From JANSWP01 sp041941305 (GTDB taxonomy: Bacteria > Bacteroidota > Bacteroidia > Chitinophagales > Saprospiraceae): a DNA stretch of 64,000 nucleotides. The position numbers were made by a program, and so were the translations under genes. The stretch is from positions 62,001-126,000 of the forward strand of contig JBGTQJ010000015.1 of NCBI GenBank assembly GCA_041941305.1, given 5' to 3'. This document shows, piece after piece, positions 37,401 to 46,095 of this stretch. Each line of letters begins with the position of its first letter. The first letter of the stretch is position 1. Below the pieces are notes generated by a model, which was not told the DNA's origin, did no database searches, and saw only the letters and a list, made by a program, of their open reading frames with translations.

Positions 37401-39926
37401 ACTGCTGTGGTAACAAATGGAGCCAATCCAGTTACCTATGCCTGGTCAAATGGTGGTGATACGGAAACCATCAATGATTTGAGTGCTGGTAACTACACAG
37501 TCACCATAACAGACGATAATGGCTGTGCCCTTATTGATGAAGTCACCATAACAGAACCAACAGCTTTGAAAGGTAATATTTTGGGATTTGAAAATGTAGA
37601 TTGTAATGGAAATGCCACTGGCAGTGCTTCTGTAGAAGTTTCGGGTGGCACACCTGATTATGCTTATGAATGGTCCAGTGGAGGAACCATAGCAGACGAA
37701 ACTGGTTTGCCAGCAGGAATGCATACAGTCACCATCACAGATGCCAATGACTGTGAAACCACCCTCCAGGTGACCATCACAGAACCACCAGTTTTAGTAC
37801 TTGACGTTGATGGAACTGGTGAAACCGGAGTGGATAAAAATGATGGAACCGCTACTGCGACTCCATCAGGTGGTACATCAGATTACACTTATTTGTGGAG
37901 CAATGATGAAGTGGATGCGACTATTTCAGACTTAGCTCCTGGAGAATATTGTGTCACCATTACAGATGCCAATGGATGTACAACAGAAGATTGTTTCACC
38001 GTCAATGAGTTTGAATGCGGCATTATCACTCCTGAATTTGATGTCGTTGAAGTCAATTGCAATAATGGAGATGATGGAGAAGCTACCGTCAACATTACTG
38101 GTGGTACTGCTCCCTTCAGCTATGAATGGTCAAATGGAAATACAGGTGAAACGGCTACAGGATTGGTAGCCAGCACCTATGAGGTCACAGCTACAGATGT
38201 CAATGGTTGCGTAATTGTGGAATCCATCAGCATCCCTGAGCCTGCGGCAATTCAGATATCTATCTTAAATATTACAGATGCAGCTTGTGAGGGAAGCGCT
38301 AGTGGTTCTGCCAGTGTGGATGCCATGGGTGGTACCGGAAATCTTGCTTATGAATGGTCAAATGGCAGTATGGAAATGATGATTGAAAATGTGGTTCCAG
38401 GAACTTATGATGTCAGCGTTACTGATGAAAACAACTGTGTAGAAATCATTGAAGTAATTATTGGTGGAGAAAATGATGCAGAACCCCCAATAGTTCTTGT
38501 TCAAAACATCTGGGTTGTGCTGGATAACAATGGCATGGCTAGCATCAGCCCTGACATGGTTGACAATGGTTCATCAGACAATTGTGAATTGGGCCTACTA
38601 TCTCTCGATATTCAAAACTTCACTTGCGATGACATTGGAGATGTGACGGTTACCCTTACTGCAAGTGATGTGAGTGGTAATACAGCTTCAGAAACAGCAG
38701 TCGTCACAGTGGTTGACCTGACCGTTCCGACCATGACTTGTCCGGATGATATTTTCTCCAACTTCTGCTTATTCCCGGTCAACTATCCGGCTCCAACTGC
38801 TACAGACAACTGTGGAGATGTGACCATTGAGTTGGTTGAGGGTTTGGAGCCAGGTTCCATTTTCCCATTAGGAACCACAGCGGTCATCTATTCTGCAACG
38901 GATGCATCTGGAAATCAAAGTGATTGTACATTTAATATCACTGTCTTAACAGATATGGTAGCCGAAACTGAAATTGCTGAACCGGATTGCTTTGGAGACA
39001 CCAATGGTTCTGCAACAGTAGATGTAGATAATGGGACGCCACCTTACAACTATCAGTGGAATGATCCAGACATGCAGGCTACTCCAACAGCGACAGATTT
39101 GCCTGCGGGATTCTACTCTGTGACCATTACAGATGCTACTGGTTGTGAAATTGCAGCAACCACAGAAGTTACCGAACCAGATACCTTAACGGTTTCTATT
39201 GATTTTGCAAATCCAGATTGTGCTGGTGATGATAATGGAACAGCCACTGCGATACCAAATGGGGGCACTGGTCCATTTAACTATCAATGGAATGACCCAG
39301 CTATGCAAACTTCGGAAACTGCCTCCAATCTGGCACCTAATGACTATGAAGTATTGGTAACAGATAATAATGGCTGTGAGACGACTGCCAATGTCCAAAT
39401 TGAAGATCCCGAAGCAGTTGTCATCACTATTGACAATGTGACTGACGAAACTGGTGACAATATGGATGGAGCCATTTCTATCACTCCTTCTGGAGGAACC
39501 AATACGACCTATACCTATGAATGGACCTATAATGGCAATCCATTTTCAACTGAAGAAGATTTGACCAATTTGGACAATGGAGAATATTGTGTCACGGTCA
39601 CAGATGAGAATGGGTGTACAGAAACGGACTGTGCAGTGGTTGATTTTATAGAAAACACCATTAATCCAGAGCTTGATAATTATATAACCATTACTCCTAA
39701 CCCTACATCTGGTGAGTTAAATGTGCAATTAAAGTTGCCCGGTCAGCGCAATGTAAGGATTGACTTTTACGATGTGTTGGGTAGATTAATTTTAAAAGGT
39801 GAAACTTATCTTACGCAGGAGCAGCAAATGATTTTTGACCTTTCCAGCTATGCAGATGGGGTTTATTTGTTGAAATTAATTGTAGATGAGGAGATTTTGG
39901 TGAAAAGAATCATCAAAGAGGATTAA
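34425..39926 (+). CDS. Giant T9SS-exported SprB-repeat adhesin-like protein
   Basis: An 1833-residue secreted protein with a signal peptide (about 1-28). An N-terminal beta-rich domain (to about 220) precedes PKD-like sequence, then four Ig-like repeats (about 505-825), each starting ADAGP/VNAGP/VDPGP and containing a YxWSGPG-type core. Seven SprB repeats (about 825-1350; motifs VDCNGNATGSA and YEWSNG) follow. Two HYR-like domains (TASDVSGNTA, YSATDASGNQS) come next, then three more SprB repeats, and the T9SS sorting domain (ITPNPTSGELNVQL, GVYLLKLIVDE). SprB itself is the surface adhesin of Flavobacterium gliding; here a role in adhesion or motility is likely but unproven. Confidence 0.92.
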   Translation: MKTLQTVKHHFLILGLILSFSLNDTHGQTPATPSDCCGAQPLTNANMNSIDAVFVPNFSGFGITKEGFLPCQAICKPEAEIHSWWFSFRCVQSGTFEFLLDPENLPPPFVADYNWTLFENDCPCGPNTNLIACNDLAPHGPQNSGGNWTGIANNVDDSFGFLPTTYVPPAIGPGPFEATVTLIEGNDYHLYINNISEFLPSAMELYFAGTASISQLHDDPVLQPPPTIVGNFAPCPFGENLVYEAIFPGGGIGSNETFNWSLTPSGPPFGNGISEIQVNWNDLGTYELCVQVFDGCLPTSQVACETIVVADIPPTFVKDSVCIGEPYIAGNGQAYFAPGVFNYTIVTENGCDSTVFLELDALEPSATSLLEEICEGESVTVGGEEYTEAGFYVKELTNEAGCDSVVTLFLFVFPFDLEVEPEIDTISCKDITAVFDTGNSAVDDNSSFEWTDIFGTVVDTTPVFETSVSGLYFLKVEDPNGCTGEKEVEVIENFTTPQADAGPFATLSCKDDMTQLDGNGSTQGPSVTYEWSGPGIVSGGNTTTPTVNQSGIYFLTVTNIFSGCTEVSDVEVLDDKEPPEADAGPESNLDCTTTAVTLDGSASDQGFQYTYAWTGPGIQSGFNTLNPVVVQSGFYTIVVTNEDNGCTAEASVFVGLDDTPPDVNAGPGQQLDCDTESVMLEGSTVAGSTYSWSGPLILNGVNTLTPEVGAPGIYTLTVATAGGCSASAVVSVEQDLTPPVVDPGPAMNLNCNADDLILDGSNSSQGSNFIYAWTGPGIVSGGNSLTPTINALGEYELLITNTDNGCTESASIEITETPPPVLSLLSQENVDCNGNATGSATVEVTDGQSPYTYDWSSGGTDATETDLTSGDFSVTVTDDQGCTATLSVSINEPPVLDISIASTDLTKVGANDGTATANPNGGTSPYAYNWENGATTQSVDNLAPGAYSVTVTDENGCTSVQSVTIQDFDCSPVSLNFDAANVDCNGEENGAATAVVTNGANPVTYAWSNGGDTETINDLSAGNYTVTITDDNGCALIDEVTITEPTALKGNILGFENVDCNGNATGSASVEVSGGTPDYAYEWSSGGTIADETGLPAGMHTVTITDANDCETTLQVTITEPPVLVLDVDGTGETGVDKNDGTATATPSGGTSDYTYLWSNDEVDATISDLAPGEYCVTITDANGCTTEDCFTVNEFECGIITPEFDVVEVNCNNGDDGEATVNITGGTAPFSYEWSNGNTGETATGLVASTYEVTATDVNGCVIVESISIPEPAAIQISILNITDAACEGSASGSASVDAMGGTGNLAYEWSNGSMEMMIENVVPGTYDVSVTDENNCVEIIEVIIGGENDAEPPIVLVQNIWVVLDNNGMASISPDMVDNGSSDNCELGLLSLDIQNFTCDDIGDVTVTLTASDVSGNTASETAVVTVVDLTVPTMTCPDDIFSNFCLFPVNYPAPTATDNCGDVTIELVEGLEPGSIFPLGTTAVIYSATDASGNQSDCTFNITVLTDMVAETEIAEPDCFGDTNGSATVDVDNGTPPYNYQWNDPDMQATPTATDLPAGFYSVTITDATGCEIAATTEVTEPDTLTVSIDFANPDCAGDDNGTATAIPNGGTGPFNYQWNDPAMQTSETASNLAPNDYEVLVTDNNGCETTANVQIEDPEAVVITIDNVTDETGDNMDGAISITPSGGTNTTYTYEWTYNGNPFSTEEDLTNLDNGEYCVTVTDENGCTETDCAVVDFIENTINPELDNYITITPNPTSGELNVQLKLPGQRNVRIDFYDVLGRLILKGETYLTQEQQMIFDLSSYADGVYLLKLIVDEEILVKRIIKED

Positions 39927-40029
39927 TAAAATATCCGCTCTCAGGCAATAGGAGGTCAAATAAAAACCAAAGCAAAATTGCCTTTAGGAGGCAAGGGTTT
40001 TAGGTTTTGTTTGCTCTCCATTACCTCTA

Positions 40030-40060
40030 TTGCCAGAGAACAAAAAAAGTTGTATATTTG
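40030..40060 (+). promoter_or_regulatory. Bacteroidota promoter upstream of rimP
   Basis: TTG (40030-40032), 20 bases, then TATATTTG (40053-40060) fits the -33/-7 consensus TTG-N20-TAnnTTTG exactly. Transcription should start near 40065, only about 20 bases before a strong terminator hairpin, and 220 bases before the rimP start. Confidence 0.8.
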
Positions 40061-40082
40061 CACCACTTTTTCAAAAAATCGG

Positions 40083-40114
40083 AAAGAGGGAACCTTCAAG
40101 TTCCCTCTTTTTTA
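40083..40114 (+). terminator. Rho-independent terminator just after a promoter
   Basis: AAAGAGGGAAC (40083-40093) pairs with GTTCCCTCTTT (40100-40110) around a 6-base loop, followed by a T-run. It lies within 30 bases of the predicted transcription start, so it would give a transcript of about 45-50 bases or act as an attenuator for the rimP-nusA-infB operon. Confidence 0.88.
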
Positions 40115-40287
40115 TTATAGCATAGTTTAAAACCTTAAAAAATAATTTCATCATTTAGTTCGGCATAAGGCTTCATGAATCTTCGATTTCGTCAAATGAG
40201 CGAAAACTGAATGCCTGATAAGAAATGAAGTTGAGCTTATTTGACGAAATCAAAGAGATGAAGTTATTTTTTAATCACTGCTAAAAT

Positions 40288-40761
40288 GTGATCGAGGCAA
40301 AAATCAGAGATTTATTAACGACCAAATTCCAAGAAGAAGCTTTTCAAGACTGCTTTCTCGTCGAAATCAAATTAAATCAAAACCGCAAATTGGAAGTCTT
40401 CGTTGATTGTGATAATGGCTTGACGCATGAAAAATGCCAACGAATTAGTCGTTACCTGGAAAGCTTTATTGATGAAGAACAATGGCTTGGTGAAAAATAC
40501 ACCCTGGAAGTATCTTCTCCAGGCATCGGCAAAGCCTTGAAACTAAAAAGGCAATACAAGAAGAACATCGGACGCAGAGTTGAAATTAATTTTCACGAAG
40601 GAAAACCACAAACCGGAAACTTAATAGAAGTAAAAGAAGAATCAGTAACGATTGAATATGAAATCATTGTAAAAGAAGGTAAGAAGAAACGAAAAGAAAT
40701 GACCCAGCAAGTCATTCCATTTGAAAACATAAAGAAAACCGTAGTTAAAGTAGTCTTTTAA
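40288..40761 (+). CDS. rimP: Ribosome maturation factor RimP
   Basis: A 157-residue RimP, required for late 30S subunit maturation. The family pattern is present: the central motif LEVSSPGIGKALK, before it LTHEKCQRISRYLE, and a C-terminal SH3-like domain. The start is GTG at 40288: an ATG 30 bases upstream in frame is followed by a stop, and the overlapping ATG at 40286 is in another frame. It is the first gene of rimP-nusA-infB, the usual order in bacteria. Confidence 0.94.
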   Translation: MIEAKIRDLLTTKFQEEAFQDCFLVEIKLNQNRKLEVFVDCDNGLTHEKCQRISRYLESFIDEEQWLGEKYTLEVSSPGIGKALKLKRQYKKNIGRRVEINFHEGKPQTGNLIEVKEESVTIEYEIIVKEGKKKRKEMTQQVIPFENIKKTVVKVVF

Positions 40762-40762
40762 T

Positions 40763-40878
40763 AGACTTTATACCAAAATAATTTGTATGGCTAAAATTTG
40801 TCATAAAAACCATCTTGGTATAAAGTCTTATGTTTCCATTGCCTGGTTCCTGGTTGAGTGCTATTTAACCAGGAACCA
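40763..40878 (+). repeat. Two tandem hairpins between rimP and nusA
   Basis: First hairpin: AGACTTTATACCAA (40763-40776) with its complement at 40815-40828. Second: TGGTTCCTGGTT (40844-40855) with AACCAGGAACCA (40867-40878). Together they fill most of the 144-base spacer and the second ends 27 bases before the nusA start. They may act in RNA processing or in uncoupling the two genes. Confidence 0.8.
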
Positions 40879-40905
40879 ATCACTGAAAACTCAAGAGCAA
40901 GCGTA

Positions 40906-42153
40906 ATGACCATTAATCTAGTTGATGTCTTTAATGACTTTAAAAGCAACAAAAATATTGATCGACCTACAATGGTGCGGGTTCTGGAAGATGTATTCCG
41001 AACATTAATTCGCAAAAAATACGGGTCGGACGAAAACTTCAATGTAATTGTAAATACTCAACAGGGAGACCTTGAATTGTGGCGTGTAAGGGAGATTGTA
41101 CCAGACGGCGAGGTAATGGATGATCGAAGTCAAATCTCTATTTCTGAGGCATTGAGTATTGAAGATGATTATGAAATTGGAGAAGAATGTTATCAGCAAT
41201 TGCATTTATTGGAATTTGGTAGACGGGCCATTATGGCGGCACGTCAGACCCTCATTTCCAGAATTATGGAATTGGAGAAAGATGAAATTTACCGTCAATA
41301 CACGGAAAGAATAGGTGAAGTAATTCTGGGTGAAGTGCACCAAATCCTTAAGCGTGAGTTTTTGATTGTAGATGATGTCTCTGGAACTGAGCTTATTTTA
41401 CCAAAAAATGAAACCATCAAAGGAGATTTTTTCCGAAAAGGTGATATGGTAAGAGGTGTTATTAAGCGTGTAGAAATGAAAAATAACAACCCGGTAGTCG
41501 TTCTTTCCAGAACGGATAGCACCTTCCTTGAGAAACTTATGGAGCAGGAAGTACCTGAAATCGAAGATGGGTTGATTGTCGTTAGAAGAATTGTAAGGTT
41601 GCCAGGTGAAAGAGCAAAAGTGGCAGTAGAATCTTACGACGATAGAATTGACCCTGTAGGTGCCTGTGTAGGTATGAAAGGTTCTCGGATCCATGGAATC
41701 GTCAGAGAGTTGAGAAATGAGAATATTGATATTGTGAATTTCACCAATAACGAATCCCTTTTTATACAGCGTGCACTTACTCCTGCTAAGGTAAGTAACA
41801 TTGATTTAGACAGCGAAGGCAAACGTGCTTCCGTTTATCTTGAGCCTGATCAGGTTTCATTGGCAATTGGGAAAGGTGGTACCAATATCAAATTGGCCAG
41901 TAAGCTGACCGGATTTGAAATCGATGTTTATAGAATTTCTGATGAACTTGAAATTGATGATGTGGTATTGGATGAATTCTCTGATGAATTGGATGCCTGG
42001 GTAATTGAGGAATTCAAGAGAATCGGTTGTGATACTGCCCGAAGCGTACTGGCACTGAGCGTAAAAGAAATCGTCAGAAGAACCGAATTGGAAGAAGAAA
42101 CTGCGCAGGATGTATTGAACATTCTAGCAGCAGAATTTGAAGGTGAAAATTAG
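40906..42153 (+). CDS. nusA: Transcription termination/antitermination factor NusA
   Basis: A 415-residue NusA with the normal domain order: N-terminal RNA polymerase-binding domain (about 1-125), S1 domain (about 130-200, GEVHQILKREFLIVDD), then two KH domains (KRVEMKN region to VGMKGSRIHGIVRELRNENID, and LAIGKGGTNIKLASKL). The C-terminal region is short, without the two acidic repeats of E. coli NusA. ATG 40906 gives MTINLVDVFND; a longer frame from the GTG at 40858 lies inside the second hairpin. It binds nascent RNA and RNA polymerase. Confidence 0.95.
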   Translation: MTINLVDVFNDFKSNKNIDRPTMVRVLEDVFRTLIRKKYGSDENFNVIVNTQQGDLELWRVREIVPDGEVMDDRSQISISEALSIEDDYEIGEECYQQLHLLEFGRRAIMAARQTLISRIMELEKDEIYRQYTERIGEVILGEVHQILKREFLIVDDVSGTELILPKNETIKGDFFRKGDMVRGVIKRVEMKNNNPVVVLSRTDSTFLEKLMEQEVPEIEDGLIVVRRIVRLPGERAKVAVESYDDRIDPVGACVGMKGSRIHGIVRELRNENIDIVNFTNNESLFIQRALTPAKVSNIDLDSEGKRASVYLEPDQVSLAIGKGGTNIKLASKLTGFEIDVYRISDELEIDDVVLDEFSDELDAWVIEEFKRIGCDTARSVLALSVKEIVRRTELEEETAQDVLNILAAEFEGEN

Positions 42154-42285
42154 TAATACTTAGAGGCTTCAACTTAAAGTTCCTCCAAAGTTATTCTGTT
42201 GGAAAAAGTTCTGTGTTTAAATAATTATTCTCAAAAAGTTTAAATCTTGAACTTTTTCCACTTTGGATACCTTTTAAAAGCCTTT

Positions 42286-42394
42286 AAGCACCAAGTCCTA
42301 ATTATGTATAAGTAAAATTTTGGTTTCTTTTTTTCGCCTCATGAGAGGAAAAAAGAAACCAAAATTAGTTGTAGATAAATATGACTTGGTGCTT
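42286..42394. repeat. 109-base nested palindrome after nusA
   Basis: Outer arms AAGCACCAAGTC (42286-42297) and GACTTGGTGCTT (42383-42394). Inner arms of 18 bases (42316-42333 and 42349-42366, AATTTTGGTTTCTTTTTT and its complement) plus CCTC/GAGG at the tip. The inner hairpin ends in a T-run on its left side, so it may terminate transcription on either strand. Confidence 0.85.
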
Positions 42395-42475
42395 ATATCA
42401 AAGAAATACCTGTAAAAAATTGAGGAACCCACTTCAAAATGAAGTTTTTTCAAAGGTTTTTTCCAAAAAACAACC

Positions 42476-42504
42476 TTTGATACAATTGTTTTCCTCTATC
42501 TTTG
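42476..42504 (+). promoter_or_regulatory. Promoter for infB
   Basis: TATCTTTG at 42497-42504, followed by CAGGGC, matches the -7 consensus TAnnTTTG. TTTG at 42476-42479 is the best -33 candidate, 17 bases upstream, a little close. It would start an infB transcript with a leader of about 245 bases, separate from rimP-nusA. Confidence 0.72.
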
Positions 42505-42755
42505 CAGGGCAAATTTTGGAAGCTGGTTGTTAGCAATGTTTTTTAAGCTAAAATCGCTTTAAATAAAGCATGTTTTAAATGAGCAACTTCCATTTTTTGG
42601 CGAAAGCTTTGCGATAATATTTTTATTATGTAACTCAAAAAAATGAAAATGTGAAACGCAAGATAATTTGGGAAAGCTTTTGCCCATCCTTTATGATATG
42701 AGCTACTGGCATTTGGCATCGCCAAAGGACGGTAGCCAAATGCAAAATTCTCTTA
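42505..42755 (+). promoter_or_regulatory. Structured infB leader
   Basis: About 250 bases between the promoter and the infB start without a gene. Close to the start codon GCATTTGGC (42709-42717) can pair with GCCAAATGC (42735-42743), and GCTACTGGC lies beside the related GGTAGCC. Another pairing is GGAAGCTG-like sequence near 42519 with CAACTTCC near 42583. A hairpin 12 bases before the start codon could control initiation. Confidence 0.45.
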
Positions 42756-45700
42756 ATGGCCAAACGGTTAGTTAAAGTAGCCAAAGAATTAAACGTTGGT
42801 ACTCAAACCATCGTAGAACATCTCATCAACAGTGGATATGAAATCGAAAACAAACCCACTGCCAAGATTACTGATGAGATGGAAGCAGAACTTCTCAAGG
42901 AGTTCCAAAAATCCATTGCTATCAAGGAGCAAGCGGATCAGCTAATCATTGGTACCCGCCCGGCTGCTAAAAAAGAATCGGAAATCTTACCTGAAGAAAC
43001 TCCAACACCTACGGCTCCAACACCTCCCCCCGCAGTACCTGTTCAGGAAGAAGTGAAGGTTGAACCAGAAGTCAAAGAGGAACCGACTCCTGAACCTGAG
43101 CCAGAGCCTGCACCAGAACCAGAAGTAAAAGAAGAACCTGTGGAAGAAATAGTAGAAGTAGAAAAACCAAAAGTTCAATTAAAGGTAAAAGGCAAGATAG
43201 ATTTGGAGCCTAAGAAAAAAACCGCAAAAAAGGAATCGGTTCAAAAAGAAGTAGCTCCGAAAGCAAAGTCTGAACCAGAGCCAGAGCCGGTACCAGCGCC
43301 GGAAGTAAAAGAAGAACCTAAAGAAGCCCCTTCTACCGAGTCAAAAGAACCTGCCAAGGAAGTAGAAGAAGTACCTCCACCATCAGAATCCAAGCCAGAA
43401 CCAATTGTGCAGACTGTAGATGAAACAGCTGAAACTACCCCAAAAGAAGCTGAAGTAGAGCCATCTTCGGAAGAGAAGCCTGATTCCGAAAAAATGGTAC
43501 GAGCAGAAACGCCTGAATTGAGAGGTCTTAAAATTTTAGGTAAAATCAACATTGAGAAAGAAAAACCTAAAAAGAAAAAAGAAAAGGAGAAGGAGAGAGA
43601 TAAAAAGACTCCTGCCAGAGGTAAAAAAGGAGAGGGTGCAGCTAAAACTGACGATAAACCTCAAAAACAAGATGGTAGATCCAGAGAGCAATCTCAATCC
43701 GGATCTGGTGGAGAAAAACGTCGTCGCCCTCGTACCCGTCGTAGAGTTAGAGCTACTGCTGTTTCCAACAGAGGAGGTGCCAATCGAGGTGGCCGTGGAA
43801 GACCAGGTGACAGAAGAAGAAATGATGAAGTCAAAGAGGTTTCACAAAAAGAAATAGATGATAAAATCAAAGCTACCATGGCTCGAATTTCGGGTGGTGG
43901 CAAGAAAAAACGTCAAAGATTCCAAAGAGATAAACGAGAGCGGCTTCGCGAAAAACAAGAAGCAATAGAGGCAGAAAAGACGACGGATAAGCTGCAATTA
44001 ACAGAATTCGTAACCGTTCAGGAACTGGCAAATTTAATGGATGTATCTGCATCTGAGGTAATTATGGCTTGTATGGGGCTGGGTGTGATTGTTTCTATTA
44101 ACCAAAGATTAGATGCCGAAGTAATTGAATTGGTAGCTACCGAATTTGAACACGAGGTGGAATTTATAACTGCTGAAGAACAAGCTGATGACGATGTAGA
44201 AATTGAAGATGCTCCTGAAGATTTGAAACCCAGGTCTCCTATTGTTACCGTAATGGGACACGTTGACCACGGAAAAACTTCTTTGCTGGATTATATCAGA
44301 GAAGCCAATGTGGTATCTGGTGAAGCTGGAGGTATTACCCAGCATATCGGTGCATATGAGGTACAAGTTCCATCAGAAGACACGACTAAAAGAATTACTT
44401 TCCTCGATACACCTGGTCACGAAGCCTTTACAGCCATGCGTGCCAGAGGAGCAAAAGTTACTGATATCGCAATTATTATTATTGCTGCAGACGACAGTAT
44501 CATGCCCCAAACCAGAGAGGCTATCAGCCACGCTCAGGCTGCTGGAGTTCCAATGGTTTTTGCCATCAACAAAATTGATAAACCAGGTGCAAATCCTGAA
44601 AAAATCAAACAGGAATTGGCATCTATGAATCTTCTGATTGAAGAATGGGGTGGTGAATACCAATCTCAGGACCTTTCTGCCAAAACAGGTGAAGGCATTG
44701 ATGACCTATTGGAAAAACTGTTGTTGGTTTCAGAATTATTAGAACTTACCGCAAATCCCGATAGAAAAGCAATAGGAGCTATTTTGGAAGCCTCTCTTGA
44801 TAAAGGTCGGGGATATGTCACCAAAGCTCTTGTTCAAACAGGAACCCTTAATATCGGTGACCCTATTGTGGCAGGTGAATATTCCGGAAAAATCAAGGCG
44901 ATGTTCAACGAAAGAGGCAAGCGAGTGAAAACAGCTGGTCCTTCTACGCCAGTACTGCTTCTTGGGTTGAATGGCGCTCCACAAGCCGGTGAACGGTTTA
45001 AGGAAACAGATGGTGAGAGTGAAGCTCGTCAAATAGCTGCCAAACGCGGACAAATCAGTCGGGAACAATCCAATAGAGCAACCAAACGTATCAGCCTGGA
45101 TGAAATCGGTCGCCGTTTGGCTCTAGGTACCTTTAAAGAATTGAACCTCATCGTTAAAGGTGACGTGGATGGCTCCATCGAAGCCCTTTCAGATTCTTTG
45201 ATAAAATTGAGCCAGGAAACAGTACAAGTAAATGTTATTCACAAAGCAGTAGGACAAATTATCGAATCCGATGTTTTGCTAGCCTCTGCTTCTGATGCCA
45301 TCATTATTGGTTTCCAGGTTCGTCCTTCGGCGGGCGCGCGTAGATTGGCAGAACAAGAGGGCGTTCAAGTAAAAACCTATTCTATCATTTACGAAGCGAT
45401 TGATGAAATCAAAGCTGCCATCGAAGGGATGCTTGAGCCTACCAAGGAAGAAAAAATTGTCTGCAATGTGGAAGTTCGGGAAGTATATAAAATCAGTAAA
45501 GTGGGTACCATTGCAGGTTGTTATGTCACCGACGGAAAAATCCATCGAAATACAAATGTCCGCCTAATTAGAAATGGTATTGTGATTTATCCTACCAAAG
45601 AAGGTGCAGTTGCAGAGTTAGGCTCTTTGAAACGATTTAAAGACGACGTCAAAGAAGTCAAAAACGGTATGGAATGCGGTTTGACCATCAAAAACTTTAA

Positions 45701-45770
45701 TGATATTAAGGTCGGTGATGTAGTGGAAGGATTTGAGATTGTGGAGATTAAGCAGAAGTTGGCATTGTAA
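42756..45770 (+). CDS. infB: Translation initiation factor IF-2
   Basis: A 1004-residue IF-2. The N-terminus has the IF2 helix domain (VAKELNVGTQTIVEHLINSG), then a long Pro/Glu/Lys-rich linker (about 75-300) and a basic Arg/Gly-rich stretch (about 310-350). A second IF2_N domain comes near 410-460. The GTPase domain starts with GHVDHGKTSLLD (G1, about 503-514), DTPGHEAF (G3) and NKIDKP (G4), then domains II, III and IV (binding fMet-tRNA). It is complete. The linker is long and low in complexity, as in other Bacteroidota. A terminator follows at 45792. Confidence 0.97.
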   Translation: MAKRLVKVAKELNVGTQTIVEHLINSGYEIENKPTAKITDEMEAELLKEFQKSIAIKEQADQLIIGTRPAAKKESEILPEETPTPTAPTPPPAVPVQEEVKVEPEVKEEPTPEPEPEPAPEPEVKEEPVEEIVEVEKPKVQLKVKGKIDLEPKKKTAKKESVQKEVAPKAKSEPEPEPVPAPEVKEEPKEAPSTESKEPAKEVEEVPPPSESKPEPIVQTVDETAETTPKEAEVEPSSEEKPDSEKMVRAETPELRGLKILGKINIEKEKPKKKKEKEKERDKKTPARGKKGEGAAKTDDKPQKQDGRSREQSQSGSGGEKRRRPRTRRRVRATAVSNRGGANRGGRGRPGDRRRNDEVKEVSQKEIDDKIKATMARISGGGKKKRQRFQRDKRERLREKQEAIEAEKTTDKLQLTEFVTVQELANLMDVSASEVIMACMGLGVIVSINQRLDAEVIELVATEFEHEVEFITAEEQADDDVEIEDAPEDLKPRSPIVTVMGHVDHGKTSLLDYIREANVVSGEAGGITQHIGAYEVQVPSEDTTKRITFLDTPGHEAFTAMRARGAKVTDIAIIIIAADDSIMPQTREAISHAQAAGVPMVFAINKIDKPGANPEKIKQELASMNLLIEEWGGEYQSQDLSAKTGEGIDDLLEKLLLVSELLELTANPDRKAIGAILEASLDKGRGYVTKALVQTGTLNIGDPIVAGEYSGKIKAMFNERGKRVKTAGPSTPVLLLGLNGAPQAGERFKETDGESEARQIAAKRGQISREQSNRATKRISLDEIGRRLALGTFKELNLIVKGDVDGSIEALSDSLIKLSQETVQVNVIHKAVGQIIESDVLLASASDAIIIGFQVRPSAGARRLAEQEGVQVKTYSIIYEAIDEIKAAIEGMLEPTKEEKIVCNVEVREVYKISKVGTIAGCYVTDGKIHRNTNVRLIRNGIVIYPTKEGAVAELGSLKRFKDDVKEVKNGMECGLTIKNFNDIKVGDVVEGFEIVEIKQKLAL

Positions 45771-45791
45771 AAAATACATTCCAATCATATT

Positions 45792-45832
45792 AAAACGGTT
45801 TTTTTGAAATTATTCTGAAGAACCGTTTTTTG
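45792..45832 (+). terminator. Rho-independent terminator of the infB operon
   Basis: AAAACGGTT (45792-45800) pairs with AACCGTTTT (45821-45829); extra A/T pairs extend the stem on both sides, and TTTTTT follows. Confidence 0.85.
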
Positions 45833-45979
45833 TTTGGCATAATGAAGATTACATATTAGTACCATTTGTAACCCCTGATATCAAAAAAGCATTGCTGAAC
45901 CCTTTCAGCAATGCCATTGAAAACAATCACTATGAAATCCTTTTGTAACTTTTGCTGGACTTATATATTATTTTTTGAT

Positions 45980-46083
45980 TCTCTTACAATTTGGGTGTAC
46001 AGAGTCAGACAAAAAGAACAACCAACGTTTCCTTCGGGCACTTTTGTTTATCCTTTTTGCCTGACCACCCAAATTGTATGAGA
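45980..46083. repeat. 104-base palindrome between convergent genes
   Basis: Arms TCTCTTACAATTTGGGTG (45980-45997) and CACCCAAATTGTATGAGA (46066-46083) match with one difference; inside, GTCAGACAAAAAG (about 46004) pairs with CTTTTTGCCTGAC (46053-46065) with one difference. A second hairpin (GTTCTGATT 46096, AATCAGAAC 46130) follows. It lies between infB and the acidic-repeat lipoprotein gene and has no coding capacity. Confidence 0.82.
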
Positions 46084-46095
46084 AGATATTTGAGA

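Noticed and set aside
43552..43857. Alternative-frame open reading frames inside the infB linker
   Set aside because: They are by-products of the Lys/Glu/Arg-rich low-complexity linker.
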